Positions 24,043-30,409 of a DNA stretch of 33,866 nt are shown here, in pieces. Numbering within the stretch: the first letter of the stretch is position 1; each line of letters starts with the position of its first letter. The stretch is from NCBI RefSeq assembly GCF_001634885.1, contig NZ_LWEX01000037.1:1-33866 (forward strand). Direction: 5' to 3'. The notes under the pieces are model-generated. The model saw nothing but the letters and a program-made list of their open reading frames with translations. It ran no database searches and was not told the DNA's origin. The translations under genes and the position numbers were made by a program. This DNA comes from Sulfitobacter sp. HI0040. Its GTDB lineage: Bacteria > Pseudomonadota > Alphaproteobacteria > Rhodobacterales > Rhodobacteraceae.

Positions 24043-25055
24043 CCAGTGGCAAGAAGAAGCGCATGTCAATGCTGGACAGTCTCGCGGCAGCTGGGGCCCC
24101 CTCCCCTGCCCCTCAGACAGGTGCTGTGACACCGATGATGACCTCGAATCGCGCCCTTCGGTCCGCCCGCGACGCGGTCGATTCCCATCATGTTTGGGAA
24201 CTGGACCCGGCGAGCATCGAAGACGGGCGTATGGCGGACCGGCTTGACCCGGCCGATGTACTGGATTTGCGCGATGCGATTGAGGCGAACGGTCAGACTG
24301 TTCCGATCCTCGTGCGACGTGCGCCGGGTGAAGATGATCGCTACCTTTTGGTCTATGGGCGACGCAGGCTGGAGGCGATCCGTCAGTCCGATAAGGTTAC
24401 CAAGGTTCGCGCGTTAGTCACCAACCTGGATGACGACAGCGCTCTGCGTGCTCAGATTTCGGAGAACATGGGGCGGCGCGATTTGTCTTTTATTGAAAAG
24501 GCCCTGTTCGCAAAGGACCTAGTGTCGTCCGGCTTCGGAAATCAATCTCAGGTTGCAGAAATTCTTACCGTCACGAAGTCGTCCATATCTATGGCGATCG
24601 CGATCGCGGACATGGTCGGGCCGGATCTGGTACGCGCCATTGGCGCCGCCCATGGCATTGGCCGACCCCGATGGGAATCCCTTGGTCGGGCCATCGACGA
24701 GAATGGTCTGGACCGCGAGGACCTTATCGGGATCGCGAAAGAGGCACGTGAAAATGCCGAGACCTCCATGGTGGTGGATGACGTTGCCTCTACCAATGAC
24801 CCGTCCATCCAAGCGTTCCTGGCCGTAGAAAAGGCTGTGACCAAGGCGATTAAACCGGCCAAGTCGCCCTCCCCTGCCCCACCTTCCAGCGTCCCGCTGA
24901 AGATCGGCGGCAAACGCGGCGGCACGGTCAAACGCACTGCCAAGGGCCTATCGATCGAGTTGGCGGGTGGAGACTTCGCCGATTGGGTCGAGACGCAAGT
25001 GCATGACATGATTGAAGACCTTCACGAACGCTGGAAGCAGCGGTCGGAAGACTGA
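24039..25055 (+). CDS. repB: RepB, ParB-type plasmid partition protein
   Basis: A 338-aa ParB-like centromere-binding protein. The N-terminal basic leader (TSGKKKRMSMLDSLAAAG) contacts RepA. The ParB/Spo0J domain includes RMADRLDPADVLDLRDAIEANGQTVPILVR, YGRRRLEAI and SENMGRRDLSFIEKA, followed by an HTH (NQSQVAEILTVTKSSISMAI). The likely targets are the two 16-bp palindromes downstream of repC. RepB completes segregation and contributes to repression of the operon. Confidence 0.97.
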   Translation: MTSGKKKRMSMLDSLAAAGAPSPAPQTGAVTPMMTSNRALRSARDAVDSHHVWELDPASIEDGRMADRLDPADVLDLRDAIEANGQTVPILVRRAPGEDDRYLLVYGRRRLEAIRQSDKVTKVRALVTNLDDDSALRAQISENMGRRDLSFIEKALFAKDLVSSGFGNQSQVAEILTVTKSSISMAIAIADMVGPDLVRAIGAAHGIGRPRWESLGRAIDENGLDREDLIGIAKEARENAETSMVVDDVASTNDPSIQAFLAVEKAVTKAIKPAKSPSPAPPSSVPLKIGGKRGGTVKRTAKGLSIELAGGDFADWVETQVHDMIEDLHERWKQRSED

Positions 25056-25094
25056 GGAAGAGCAGAAATCAAAGAAGGAGGCACGAAAAGGCAA

Positions 25095-25147
25095 AAGAAA
25101 AGGTCCCGCAAAGCGATCGCTCCACGAGACCCTAACTTGTTTCTAGC
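25095..25147 (-). ncRNA. incompatibility counter-transcribed RNA (incA/ctRNA)
   Basis: In the repB-repC gap the minus strand has a promoter, TTGCGG (25182-25177), a 17-bp spacer and TACCTT (25159-25154). About 45 bp on is an intrinsic terminator: GGTCTCG (25131-25125) pairs with CGGGACC (25108-25102), the inner loop can form AGCG-AT-CGCT, and TTTTCTTTT follows. The predicted RNA is about 50 nt, antisense to the repC leader. This is the position and size of the ctRNAs that set copy number and incompatibility in repABC plasmids by blocking repC expression. Confidence 0.75.
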
Positions 25148-25220
25148 ACCTTCAAGGTAGTGTCCGGAGCTATTTTCCGCAAGTCCAAAGTGATTCGCGG
25201 ACCGGGATATTTTTGTCTTT

Positions 25221-26468
25221 GTGAATGACAAAATGGAATACACGCCCGTAACGCCGTTCCGGCGAACGATAGATGCTGCCATCCTGAAACATCAGGCAGC
25301 GACCCAGGAAGACCTGCCCCCAGCCGGCGCCAACAAGTGGGAGGTCCTGAGGGAGCTCGCTGCCGCTCGAGTCGCGTTCGGCTTGTCCGATCGGGATTTG
25401 ACGGTGCTTCAGGCGCTGGTCAGCTTTCACCAAGCGACAATTCTCGGAGGCAATGACAGCGAATTGATTGTACATCCGTCCAACAAGGCGATTTGCGAGC
25501 GCCTGAACGGCATGCCCTGCTCGACGATGCGGCGCCACCTCTCCAACCTTGTGCAGACTGGCTTTGTTGTCCGGCGCGATAGCCCCAATGGGAAGCGCTA
25601 TGCCCGCCGCTACGGCGACGAAAAGGTTGCGTTTGGGTTCGACCTCTCTCCGCTCGTTCGACGCTTCCCGGAGGTTTGTGAGGCCGCTGAGACCGTCCGG
25701 GCCGCAGAAGAGCGGTACAAGCGCCTACGTGCCACTGTGAGCCTCATGCGGCGTGACCTCGCAGGGCTGGCCGAGTACGGGCGCTCACTTCGTCCGGATC
25801 AGGGCGTCTGGGACCAATTCTCTGATCTTGCGGCCCTAATGGCCCGAGATCTTCGCAGAAAACTCGAAATGGAAGACCTTAGGCGCATCGAAGACGCTTT
25901 GGGGTCAGCTTTAGACCACGCCCGAAGCCTTCTGGATGGCTGTGAAACAGAAAATATGAGCATCAATGATGCTGTTTCTGAGCAGCACTATCAGAATTCA
26001 AATAAAGACTCTTATGATCTTGAACCTCGCTTAGAAAAAGCGCGGAGCGGAGGCACTGTGCGCGAAACTCCAGAAGTTGCCAATAGTCCTCTGTGTTCTG
26101 AAGATGAGGGCAACTCAACGGCAACTATTGACGATCAACTGATGCCGAACATACCGCTTGGTCTCGTCCTCGCTTCCTGTCAGGAATTCAAAGCGTATTC
26201 CGAGCAGCCCGTGCGCCACTGGCACGATCTGGTCCGGGTGGCTGATGTGGTCAGGCCCATGATGGGTATTTCCCCGTCCGCGTGGGACGAGGCGAAACGC
26301 TATATGGGTCCCGAAGAAGCGTCTGTTGTGATCGTTGCAATGCTTGAACGGTTTGCGGATATCCGATCACCTGGAGGCTACTTGAGAACCCTATCTTCAA
26401 AGGCAGCAATTGGGGAGTTCTCCTGCGGTCCGATGATCATGGCCTTGATGCGGCGGGATGCTGCATGA
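25221..26468 (+). CDS. repC: RepC, plasmid replication initiator
   Basis: A 415-aa RepC, the initiator that acts at an origin inside its own gene. The N-terminal family sequence is EYTPVTPFRRTIDAAILKHQ; a winged-helix region follows with VHPSNKAICERLNGMPCSTMRRHLSNLVQTGFV, and KRYARRYGDEKVAFGFDLSPLV next. The C-terminus ends with SPGGYLRTLSSKA and GPMIMALMRR. The start is GTG at 25221 or ATG at 25233; the latter gives the usual N-terminus, and neither has a good Shine-Dalgarno, consistent with ctRNA-controlled translation. The central third is strongly AT-rich. Confidence 0.96.
   Translation: MNDKMEYTPVTPFRRTIDAAILKHQAATQEDLPPAGANKWEVLRELAAARVAFGLSDRDLTVLQALVSFHQATILGGNDSELIVHPSNKAICERLNGMPCSTMRRHLSNLVQTGFVVRRDSPNGKRYARRYGDEKVAFGFDLSPLVRRFPEVCEAAETVRAAEERYKRLRATVSLMRRDLAGLAEYGRSLRPDQGVWDQFSDLAALMARDLRRKLEMEDLRRIEDALGSALDHARSLLDGCETENMSINDAVSEQHYQNSNKDSYDLEPRLEKARSGGTVRETPEVANSPLCSEDEGNSTATIDDQLMPNIPLGLVLASCQEFKAYSEQPVRHWHDLVRVADVVRPMMGISPSAWDEAKRYMGPEEASVVIVAMLERFADIRSPGGYLRTLSSKAAIGEFSCGPMIMALMRRDAA
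25945..26040. other. AT-rich stretch in repC, probable oriV
   Basis: Within repC the base composition drops sharply from the GC-rich surroundings to runs such as GAAAATATGAGC and AATTCAAATAAAGAC. A short dyad AGCATC-AAT-GATGCT (25959-25973) lies in it. In repABC plasmids the minimal origin has been placed in this AT-rich part of repC, where RepC melts the DNA. Confidence 0.6.
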
Positions 26469-26469
26469 T

Positions 26470-26489
26470 GAGTTCACAGCTGTGAACTC
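26470..26489. promoter_or_regulatory. parS centromere site 1
   Basis: GTTCACAGCTGTGAAC (26472-26487) is a perfect 16-bp palindrome, extended to 20 bp by GA/TC, starting just after the repC stop. Its GTTNNNNGCNNNNAAC style is that of repABC parS sites bound by RepB. Confidence 0.85.
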
Positions 26490-26516
26490 GGCTGACAAGT
26501 AGGATAGCTCGGGATA

Positions 26517-26532
26517 GTTCGCAGCTGTGAAC
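26517..26532. promoter_or_regulatory. parS centromere site 2
   Basis: GTTCGCAGCTGTGAAC differs from site 1 at one base and lies 45 bp from it. The GTT...AAC ends and the AGCT centre are kept, so RepB should still bind. Two sites in tandem downstream of repC are common in repABC plasmids. Confidence 0.8.
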
Positions 26533-26599
26533 TTCTTTCCAACACGGTCAGAGGCTGCGCTCGCGGACTTGGCCAGAAACAGGGTGCTTCGGTTGCCAG

Positions 26600-27802
26600 T
26601 CACACGGGCATGTCACCATCTCCAAAGAGGTTTGGAAAGAGCCGCTCTCGATAATCCAACGGAAACGCCAAACGCACCGGCGTCTTCGGAGATGCGGAAG
26701 TCAGGTATCCGGCGGCGGTCAGTTTACTCAGCGTGTTGCGAGCGGTACGCTCGGATGTCTTGAGCACAATCTGCGCATCGCCTCGTTCCAGTGCCCCTTG
26801 CCGAAGAACCGCCGAGATGAGTTCCGGCGCTCGCTTGTCATCGATGGTATCTGCAACAAGACGACGATACCGTTGGTCAAGTCCGCCGAGATCGAACAAT
26901 CTTGCTGAGAAGGTGATCTGGTCGAGCGTCACCTTTAGGAACCATTCACTAAACGTCTTCAGTGCCGCTTCTGACAGGTTCCCCCGTCCGTCGCGGTCTC
27001 CGCGGCGTGGACTGTCGGCCAGATCCATCATCCGTTTGTACTCGCCCCGATCGGTTAGCCCGCGGGCCAGCCCACGTGATACGGACCAGAGCCCTTGGCC
27101 ACCAATCCCCGCTGTGAGAGCCATGGCATGAGACATCAGTCTGCTGACACGGCCGTTACCATCCGGGAAAGGGTGGATGTAGTTGAGCCGGTGATGCGCA
27201 GAGGCGATCGCGATGATCCGTCCGCTCGAAGACCGCGCCGCAATCTGAAATCGTTTGTCGAAATGGTCCATGAATGCCGCGACGCGCGACGATGAAGGAG
27301 GTAGGTGGCGCCCGACCGCAACTTCCCGATCATCATCCTGGCGCATGCGTCCCGGAACGATGGGCTCTTGTGTGCCGTCGGGATGTTCGATGACCCGAAA
27401 CTCATCCGGCATCTCGTCGTAGAAGCTCTTATGGACCCAAGTCAGGAATTCGACGGATGTGGGGCGGGGCAGGGTGCCCTTGCGATGCATCTCGTCGATG
27501 GCCCGTTGAACGATGACGTGCGCCCGGGCCTCAAGGGCGAGGGGACGGGTTTCTTCCTCAAGCTCGGCACCGGCCAGCGCCCTTTCGATGTCGCGGGGGC
27601 GCGTGTTGTGTCCTTCGATCAGGTTGGAGTAGTAGCAGTTCATCACACGGACGAGATCGGCAAGTTCGGCTGCGCTGTCAGGATGCAACCCTTGTCCCAG
27701 CCCGGTGGCTTCCCTCTGGATGTCGACCGAAAGGTCTGCCAGTTCTGTGGGAATATGCTCCTCGAAGAAGCAGGGTTCGATCCTGGCGGGTGTTTCCAGC
27801 AT
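26600..27802 (-). CDS. Fic-domain protein (AMP transferase) with C-terminal winged helix
   Basis: A 400-aa Fic protein, which would AMPylate target proteins. The core motif HPFPDGNGRVSR is at residues 210-221, with the catalytic His210. An N-terminal autoinhibitory helix motif S59-N-L-I-E63-G (YYSNLIEGHNTRP) marks it as class II, self-inhibited. The C-terminal 70 residues form a winged helix including VLKTSERTARNTLSKLTAAGYL. Start at 27802 (ATG after GGAAGATCGGCAAAA) gives the usual N-terminus; the frame is open a further 387 nt upstream but that part is unlike Fic proteins. It sits just behind parS and convergent to repC. The upstream DNA carries repeated TGCCGAT sites. Confidence 0.88.
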   Translation of the reverse strand: MLETPARIEPCFFEEHIPTELADLSVDIQREATGLGQGLHPDSAAELADLVRVMNCYYSNLIEGHNTRPRDIERALAGAELEEETRPLALEARAHVIVQRAIDEMHRKGTLPRPTSVEFLTWVHKSFYDEMPDEFRVIEHPDGTQEPIVPGRMRQDDDREVAVGRHLPPSSSRVAAFMDHFDKRFQIAARSSSGRIIAIASAHHRLNYIHPFPDGNGRVSRLMSHAMALTAGIGGQGLWSVSRGLARGLTDRGEYKRMMDLADSPRRGDRDGRGNLSEAALKTFSEWFLKVTLDQITFSARLFDLGGLDQRYRRLVADTIDDKRAPELISAVLRQGALERGDAQIVLKTSERTARNTLSKLTAAGYLTSASPKTPVRLAFPLDYRERLFPNLFGDGDMPV

Positions 27803-27805
27803 TTT

Positions 27806-27907
27806 TGCCGATCTTCCATGTTTGCAAAGTAATTGAAAAATAAACACATTTCGTACTTTCAAGCAAGGTTTTGCCGATATGCGTTGCCGATCTTGCCTGC
27901 CGATCTG
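27806..27907. repeat. TGCCGATCT direct repeats upstream of the Fic gene
   Basis: TGCCGATCTT occurs at 27806 (four bases from the start codon) and again as three copies at 27872, 27885 and 27898, exactly 13 bp apart (TGCCGATAT, TGCCGATCTT, TGCCGATCTG). The stretch between is AT-rich (27830-27865) and suits a promoter. The repeats look like iterons or operator half-sites for a regulator, perhaps the Fic protein's own winged helix. Confidence 0.55.
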
Positions 27908-28095
27908 GAATTGCTGCATGAAATCAATGGCTTCGGCAGATGTGCCGGGCTTTTCGGTTTTGTTGTGTGCCCAAAGGGGCCGGAAAAAGAGAAAGTGTTC
28001 TTCGGGTTTTGTGACTGACGGATGAGGGCCTTTGGGGTCCCTCGGATGGGTCCGGGCCGGATTCCGGTCTGTCTTTCCTGATGAAGGGCATTCCG

Positions 28096-28461
28096 ATGCA
28101 AACAGGTGTCTTGCGCGTGTTACGCGCGACCGCTGCCTCGTGGTGGCGACACAAGGAACTACGCCGAACCGGCCAGACGGGCCAGGCACTGCAGCTCGAG
28201 CGCGAGACCGTCCTGCGTGATCTCGGCTATCTCAGGCAGGCGGCGACGCTGCCGAATGCCCATGTGATCTGCGGAGAGGGCGGCACGTTCATCCATCTCG
28301 GTTGGACCACCGTCTCGACCCTCGCGCCGATCGAGCGCTTTCCCTTGGCCGCCCTCGCGGTCGCACGAGGGACCCCGTTCATCGATATCCGACCCGTCAC
28401 TGATGTCATCGCATTCGCGAACCTGCCGCGGGTGGTGCGGGACGGATCGGGTGACCCTTAA
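28096..28461 (+). CDS. unrecognised 121-aa plasmid protein
   Basis: An open frame of 121 codons whose ATG at 28096 follows AAGGGCATTCCG. I do not recognise the family. The first half is basic and helical (RATAASWWRHKELRRTGQTGQALQLERETVLRDLGYLRQAA), the second half hydrophobic with LGWTTVSTLAPIERFPLAALAV. Codon use fits the neighbours. It precedes the ArdC-like gene by 145 bp. The TAA stop is followed in the same frame by 34 further sense codons (28462-28566), so a nonsense mutation or a fusion scar is possible. It is probably a real gene but may be truncated. Confidence 0.55.
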   Translation: MQTGVLRVLRATAASWWRHKELRRTGQTGQALQLERETVLRDLGYLRQAATLPNAHVICGEGGTFIHLGWTTVSTLAPIERFPLAALAVARGTPFIDIRPVTDVIAFANLPRVVRDGSGDP

Positions 28462-28566
28462 CCTTCGGGTTCCGGCAAGTCCGTCTCGCTGACCACCTAC
28501 ATCGACATGGTCGAAGGACTCGGCGCGAGGATCGTCAACGATCCGCGGTCCCGTCAGTCAACCTAG
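28462..28566 (+). pseudogene. in-frame coding remnant after the 121-aa gene
   Basis: After the TAA at 28459-28461 the same frame continues PSGSGKSVSLTTYIDMVEG and LGARIVNDPRSRQST before TAG. The sequence reads like the C-terminal part of an XRE-type HTH protein (SVSLTTYIDMVEGLGARI resembles the helix-turn segment SLxTLxxYVEALGGRL), or a Walker-A-like GSGKS loop. It is too short to decide. It has no start of its own and is probably a relic. Confidence 0.35.
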
Positions 28567-28606
28567 TCACCACTTCCTCTCACCAACACTCGAAAGGAGG
28601 CCAGCC

Positions 28607-29545
28607 ATGGCCCGATCCCGCACGCCCAAATTCGATGCCTCCGAGGTCATCACAAACGAAATCATCCGCATCATCGAGCGCGGTGTCCTGCCGTGGCGCA
28701 AGCCCTGGACCGCAGGTGGCAGCTGTCGCCCCCTGCGCGTGGGCGGGGAACCCTACCAGGGGGTGAACAACTTCCTGCTGACGATGCGGACCGTGATGGC
28801 GGGCCACAGCTCTCCCTTCTGGATGACGTTGCCGCAAGCCAATGCGTTGGACGCAAAGGTCCGTAAGGGCGAGAAGTCTGCTGTCGTCGTTTATTACGGT
28901 CAAAGCCGGAAAGACGCGGGCGGCGAGGACGACGGCAGCGATGGCGATGATCGTTCCGAGGAAGCCCGTATCTTCCGCTTCCAGAAATCCTACCGCGTGT
29001 TCAATGCCTGCCAGATCGAGGGCTTGCCCGACAGCTTCTTCCCCGACCCGGAGCCCGCGCCCGAGCATCCGCCGTCCGAGCCCATCCCGCACATGCAGAC
29101 TTTCTTTGATGCGATCGACATCACGACCGTCTTCACAGGAACGGAGGCGTACTATTTGCCGCCCGTGGACAAGGTCTACATGCCGTCCATCACGCGGTTC
29201 CAGGACCCGCGCAATTTCTACGGGGTCTGGGCCCATGAGCTCGCCCATGCCACGAAAGCCCCCCATCGATTGAACCGTGATTTCGGGTTCTCGAAGTTTG
29301 GCAACACGTCCTATGCGCGCGAGGAGATCGTCGCGGAATTGACCTCGGTGTTCCTGGGTCAGACGCTCGGCTTCACGGCGCATACGCTCGAGATGAATGC
29401 CGCCTACCTCCACAATTGGTTGCGCGTTCTTCGGTCGGACAAGGGTGCGATCTTCAAGCACGCCGCAGATGCACAGCGCGCTTGCGACTACTTGATCGCC
29501 AGATCGGAGGCGGGCAGGGCAGGGCGCAGCGCCAAAGCGGCCTGA
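28607..29545 (+). CDS. ArdC-like antirestriction protein (ssDNA-binding plus metalloprotease-like domain)
   Basis: A 312-aa protein of the ArdC family, first described on IncW plasmids as protecting incoming DNA from restriction. The N-terminal ssDNA-binding domain includes IIRIIERGVLPWRKPW, the GVNNFLLTM segment and KVRKGEKSAVVVYY. The C-terminal zinc-metalloprotease-like domain has the HELAH motif at residues 210-214 (VWAHELAHATKAPHRLNRD) with a downstream Glu in YAREEIVAELTSVFLG. A 25-residue acidic insert (DAGGEDDGSDGDDRSEE) sits at residues 103-119. A strong Shine-Dalgarno (AAAGGAGGCCAGCC) precedes the ATG. It likely opens the plasmid accessory module. Confidence 0.88.
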   Translation: MARSRTPKFDASEVITNEIIRIIERGVLPWRKPWTAGGSCRPLRVGGEPYQGVNNFLLTMRTVMAGHSSPFWMTLPQANALDAKVRKGEKSAVVVYYGQSRKDAGGEDDGSDGDDRSEEARIFRFQKSYRVFNACQIEGLPDSFFPDPEPAPEHPPSEPIPHMQTFFDAIDITTVFTGTEAYYLPPVDKVYMPSITRFQDPRNFYGVWAHELAHATKAPHRLNRDFGFSKFGNTSYAREEIVAELTSVFLGQTLGFTAHTLEMNAAYLHNWLRVLRSDKGAIFKHAADAQRACDYLIARSEAGRAGRSAKAA

Positions 29546-29568
29546 CCACACGGAGAATGGAGACTTCC

Positions 29569-29778
29569 ATGTCATGCAAGGAACCCAAGACGCTGCGGGT
29601 GGCCTGCTTCAAAGAGGGCCGCCGCAAGATCATCACCTTCAAACGCGGCGCCTATTGGTGGAGCTCGTCCGAGGGCGCGTATCCGCTTTCGGCAGCGCTC
29701 GAGGCCATCACGGACCAAGGCGGCTGGGTCGAGACCATCCCCAACCCGAATTACAGACCCAAGGGTCTGTTCGGGTAG
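29569..29778 (+). CDS. small unrecognised protein (69 aa)
   Basis: A 69-codon gene 23 bp after ardC, with GGAG six bases before the chosen ATG. The sequence contains KTLRVACFKEGRRKIITFKRG and AYWWSSSEGAYPLSAALEAI. Codon use matches neighbouring genes and it is co-directional. I do not recognise it; the high aromatic content and compact size resemble small plasmid-borne auxiliary proteins of antirestriction modules. An in-frame ATG 12 nt upstream has worse Shine-Dalgarno spacing. Confidence 0.6.
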   Translation: MSCKEPKTLRVACFKEGRRKIITFKRGAYWWSSSEGAYPLSAALEAITDQGGWVETIPNPNYRPKGLFG

Positions 29779-29826
29779 GGCACCTTCTCCTTCGGTCCTG
29801 CCGCCAAGCAGAAAAGAAAATGCGGG

Positions 29827-29859
29827 CTTTGAGAAGGGTGTTTCAACTTCTCAAAGGAG
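29827..29859 (+). promoter_or_regulatory. hairpin sequestering the Shine-Dalgarno of the DUF3768 gene
   Basis: CTTTGAGAAG (29827-29836) pairs perfectly with CTTCTCAAAG (29847-29856) over a 10-nt loop. The right arm covers the first part of the Shine-Dalgarno AAAGGAG (29853-29859), six bases before the ATG at 29866. The fold would reduce ribosome access and could respond to temperature or a partner RNA. Function is inferred from structure. Confidence 0.55.
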
Positions 29860-29865
29860 ATCCCC

Positions 29866-30255
29866 ATGTCCATGACCGTTCAACCCCTGCCAGACAGTCC
29901 GAATCCGACCGTGATCGCGGCGCAGAACGACGCGTTTCGCAAGCTCGCATGCCTCGGAGTGCCGCCCGCGCAGCCCATCCAAGGCCGCATGCATGTGACC
30001 CGTTCGCTCATGGAGACCGATGACGGCTTCATGGCCGAGGCGGTGAAGGCCACCGGTGAGTTTGCCACGTTCGAGCCTGAGAATGATCCCGAGGGATGGC
30101 ACGATTTCGGGGCGGTCGAGATCCGGGGCGAGACCGTGTTCTGGAAAATCGATTTCTATGAAGCAGACTCGGATTTCCGCTACGGGGCTGAGACCCCGGA
30201 TAATCCCGCCACCACCATGCGCGTGCTGACCATCATGCTGGCGCGCGACTGGTAG
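29866..30255 (+). CDS. DUF3768 protein
   Basis: A 129-aa protein with the DUF3768 pattern: IAAQNDAFRK near the N-terminus, GRMHVTRSLMETDDGF, then FDNEN-like EPENDPEGWHDFGAVEI and VFWKIDFYEADSDFRYGAETPDNPATTMRVLTIMLA in outline. Family members occur on plasmids and integrative elements of Rhodobacterales and Rhizobiales; the function is not known. The ATG is preceded by AAAGGAGATCCCC, half covered by a hairpin. A clear intrinsic terminator follows, so this ends the ardC transcript. Confidence 0.82.
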   Translation: MSMTVQPLPDSPNPTVIAAQNDAFRKLACLGVPPAQPIQGRMHVTRSLMETDDGFMAEAVKATGEFATFEPENDPEGWHDFGAVEIRGETVFWKIDFYEADSDFRYGAETPDNPATTMRVLTIMLARDW

Positions 30256-30292
30256 GGCAGGAGGGCTTCCCAAAGTGTCGATCTGAAAACTC

Positions 30293-30330
30293 AAGGCCCA
30301 CTGACCCCTCAAAGGGAAAGTGGGCCTTTT
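30293..30330 (+). terminator. intrinsic terminator after DUF3768
   Basis: AAGGCCCACT (30293-30302) and AGTGGGCCTT (30319-30328) form a perfect 10-bp stem with a 16-nt loop, ending in TTTT. It separates the ardC transcript from the ParB-like gene, which therefore needs its own promoter in the following 80 bp. Confidence 0.85.
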
Positions 30331-30409
30331 GTCTTGGTGATCCCTGAAGCCGGGGATTGGTCACGCGCAAGCGCGCGGGCCGCATCTCACCCACCGAGAA
30401 GGACATCCC

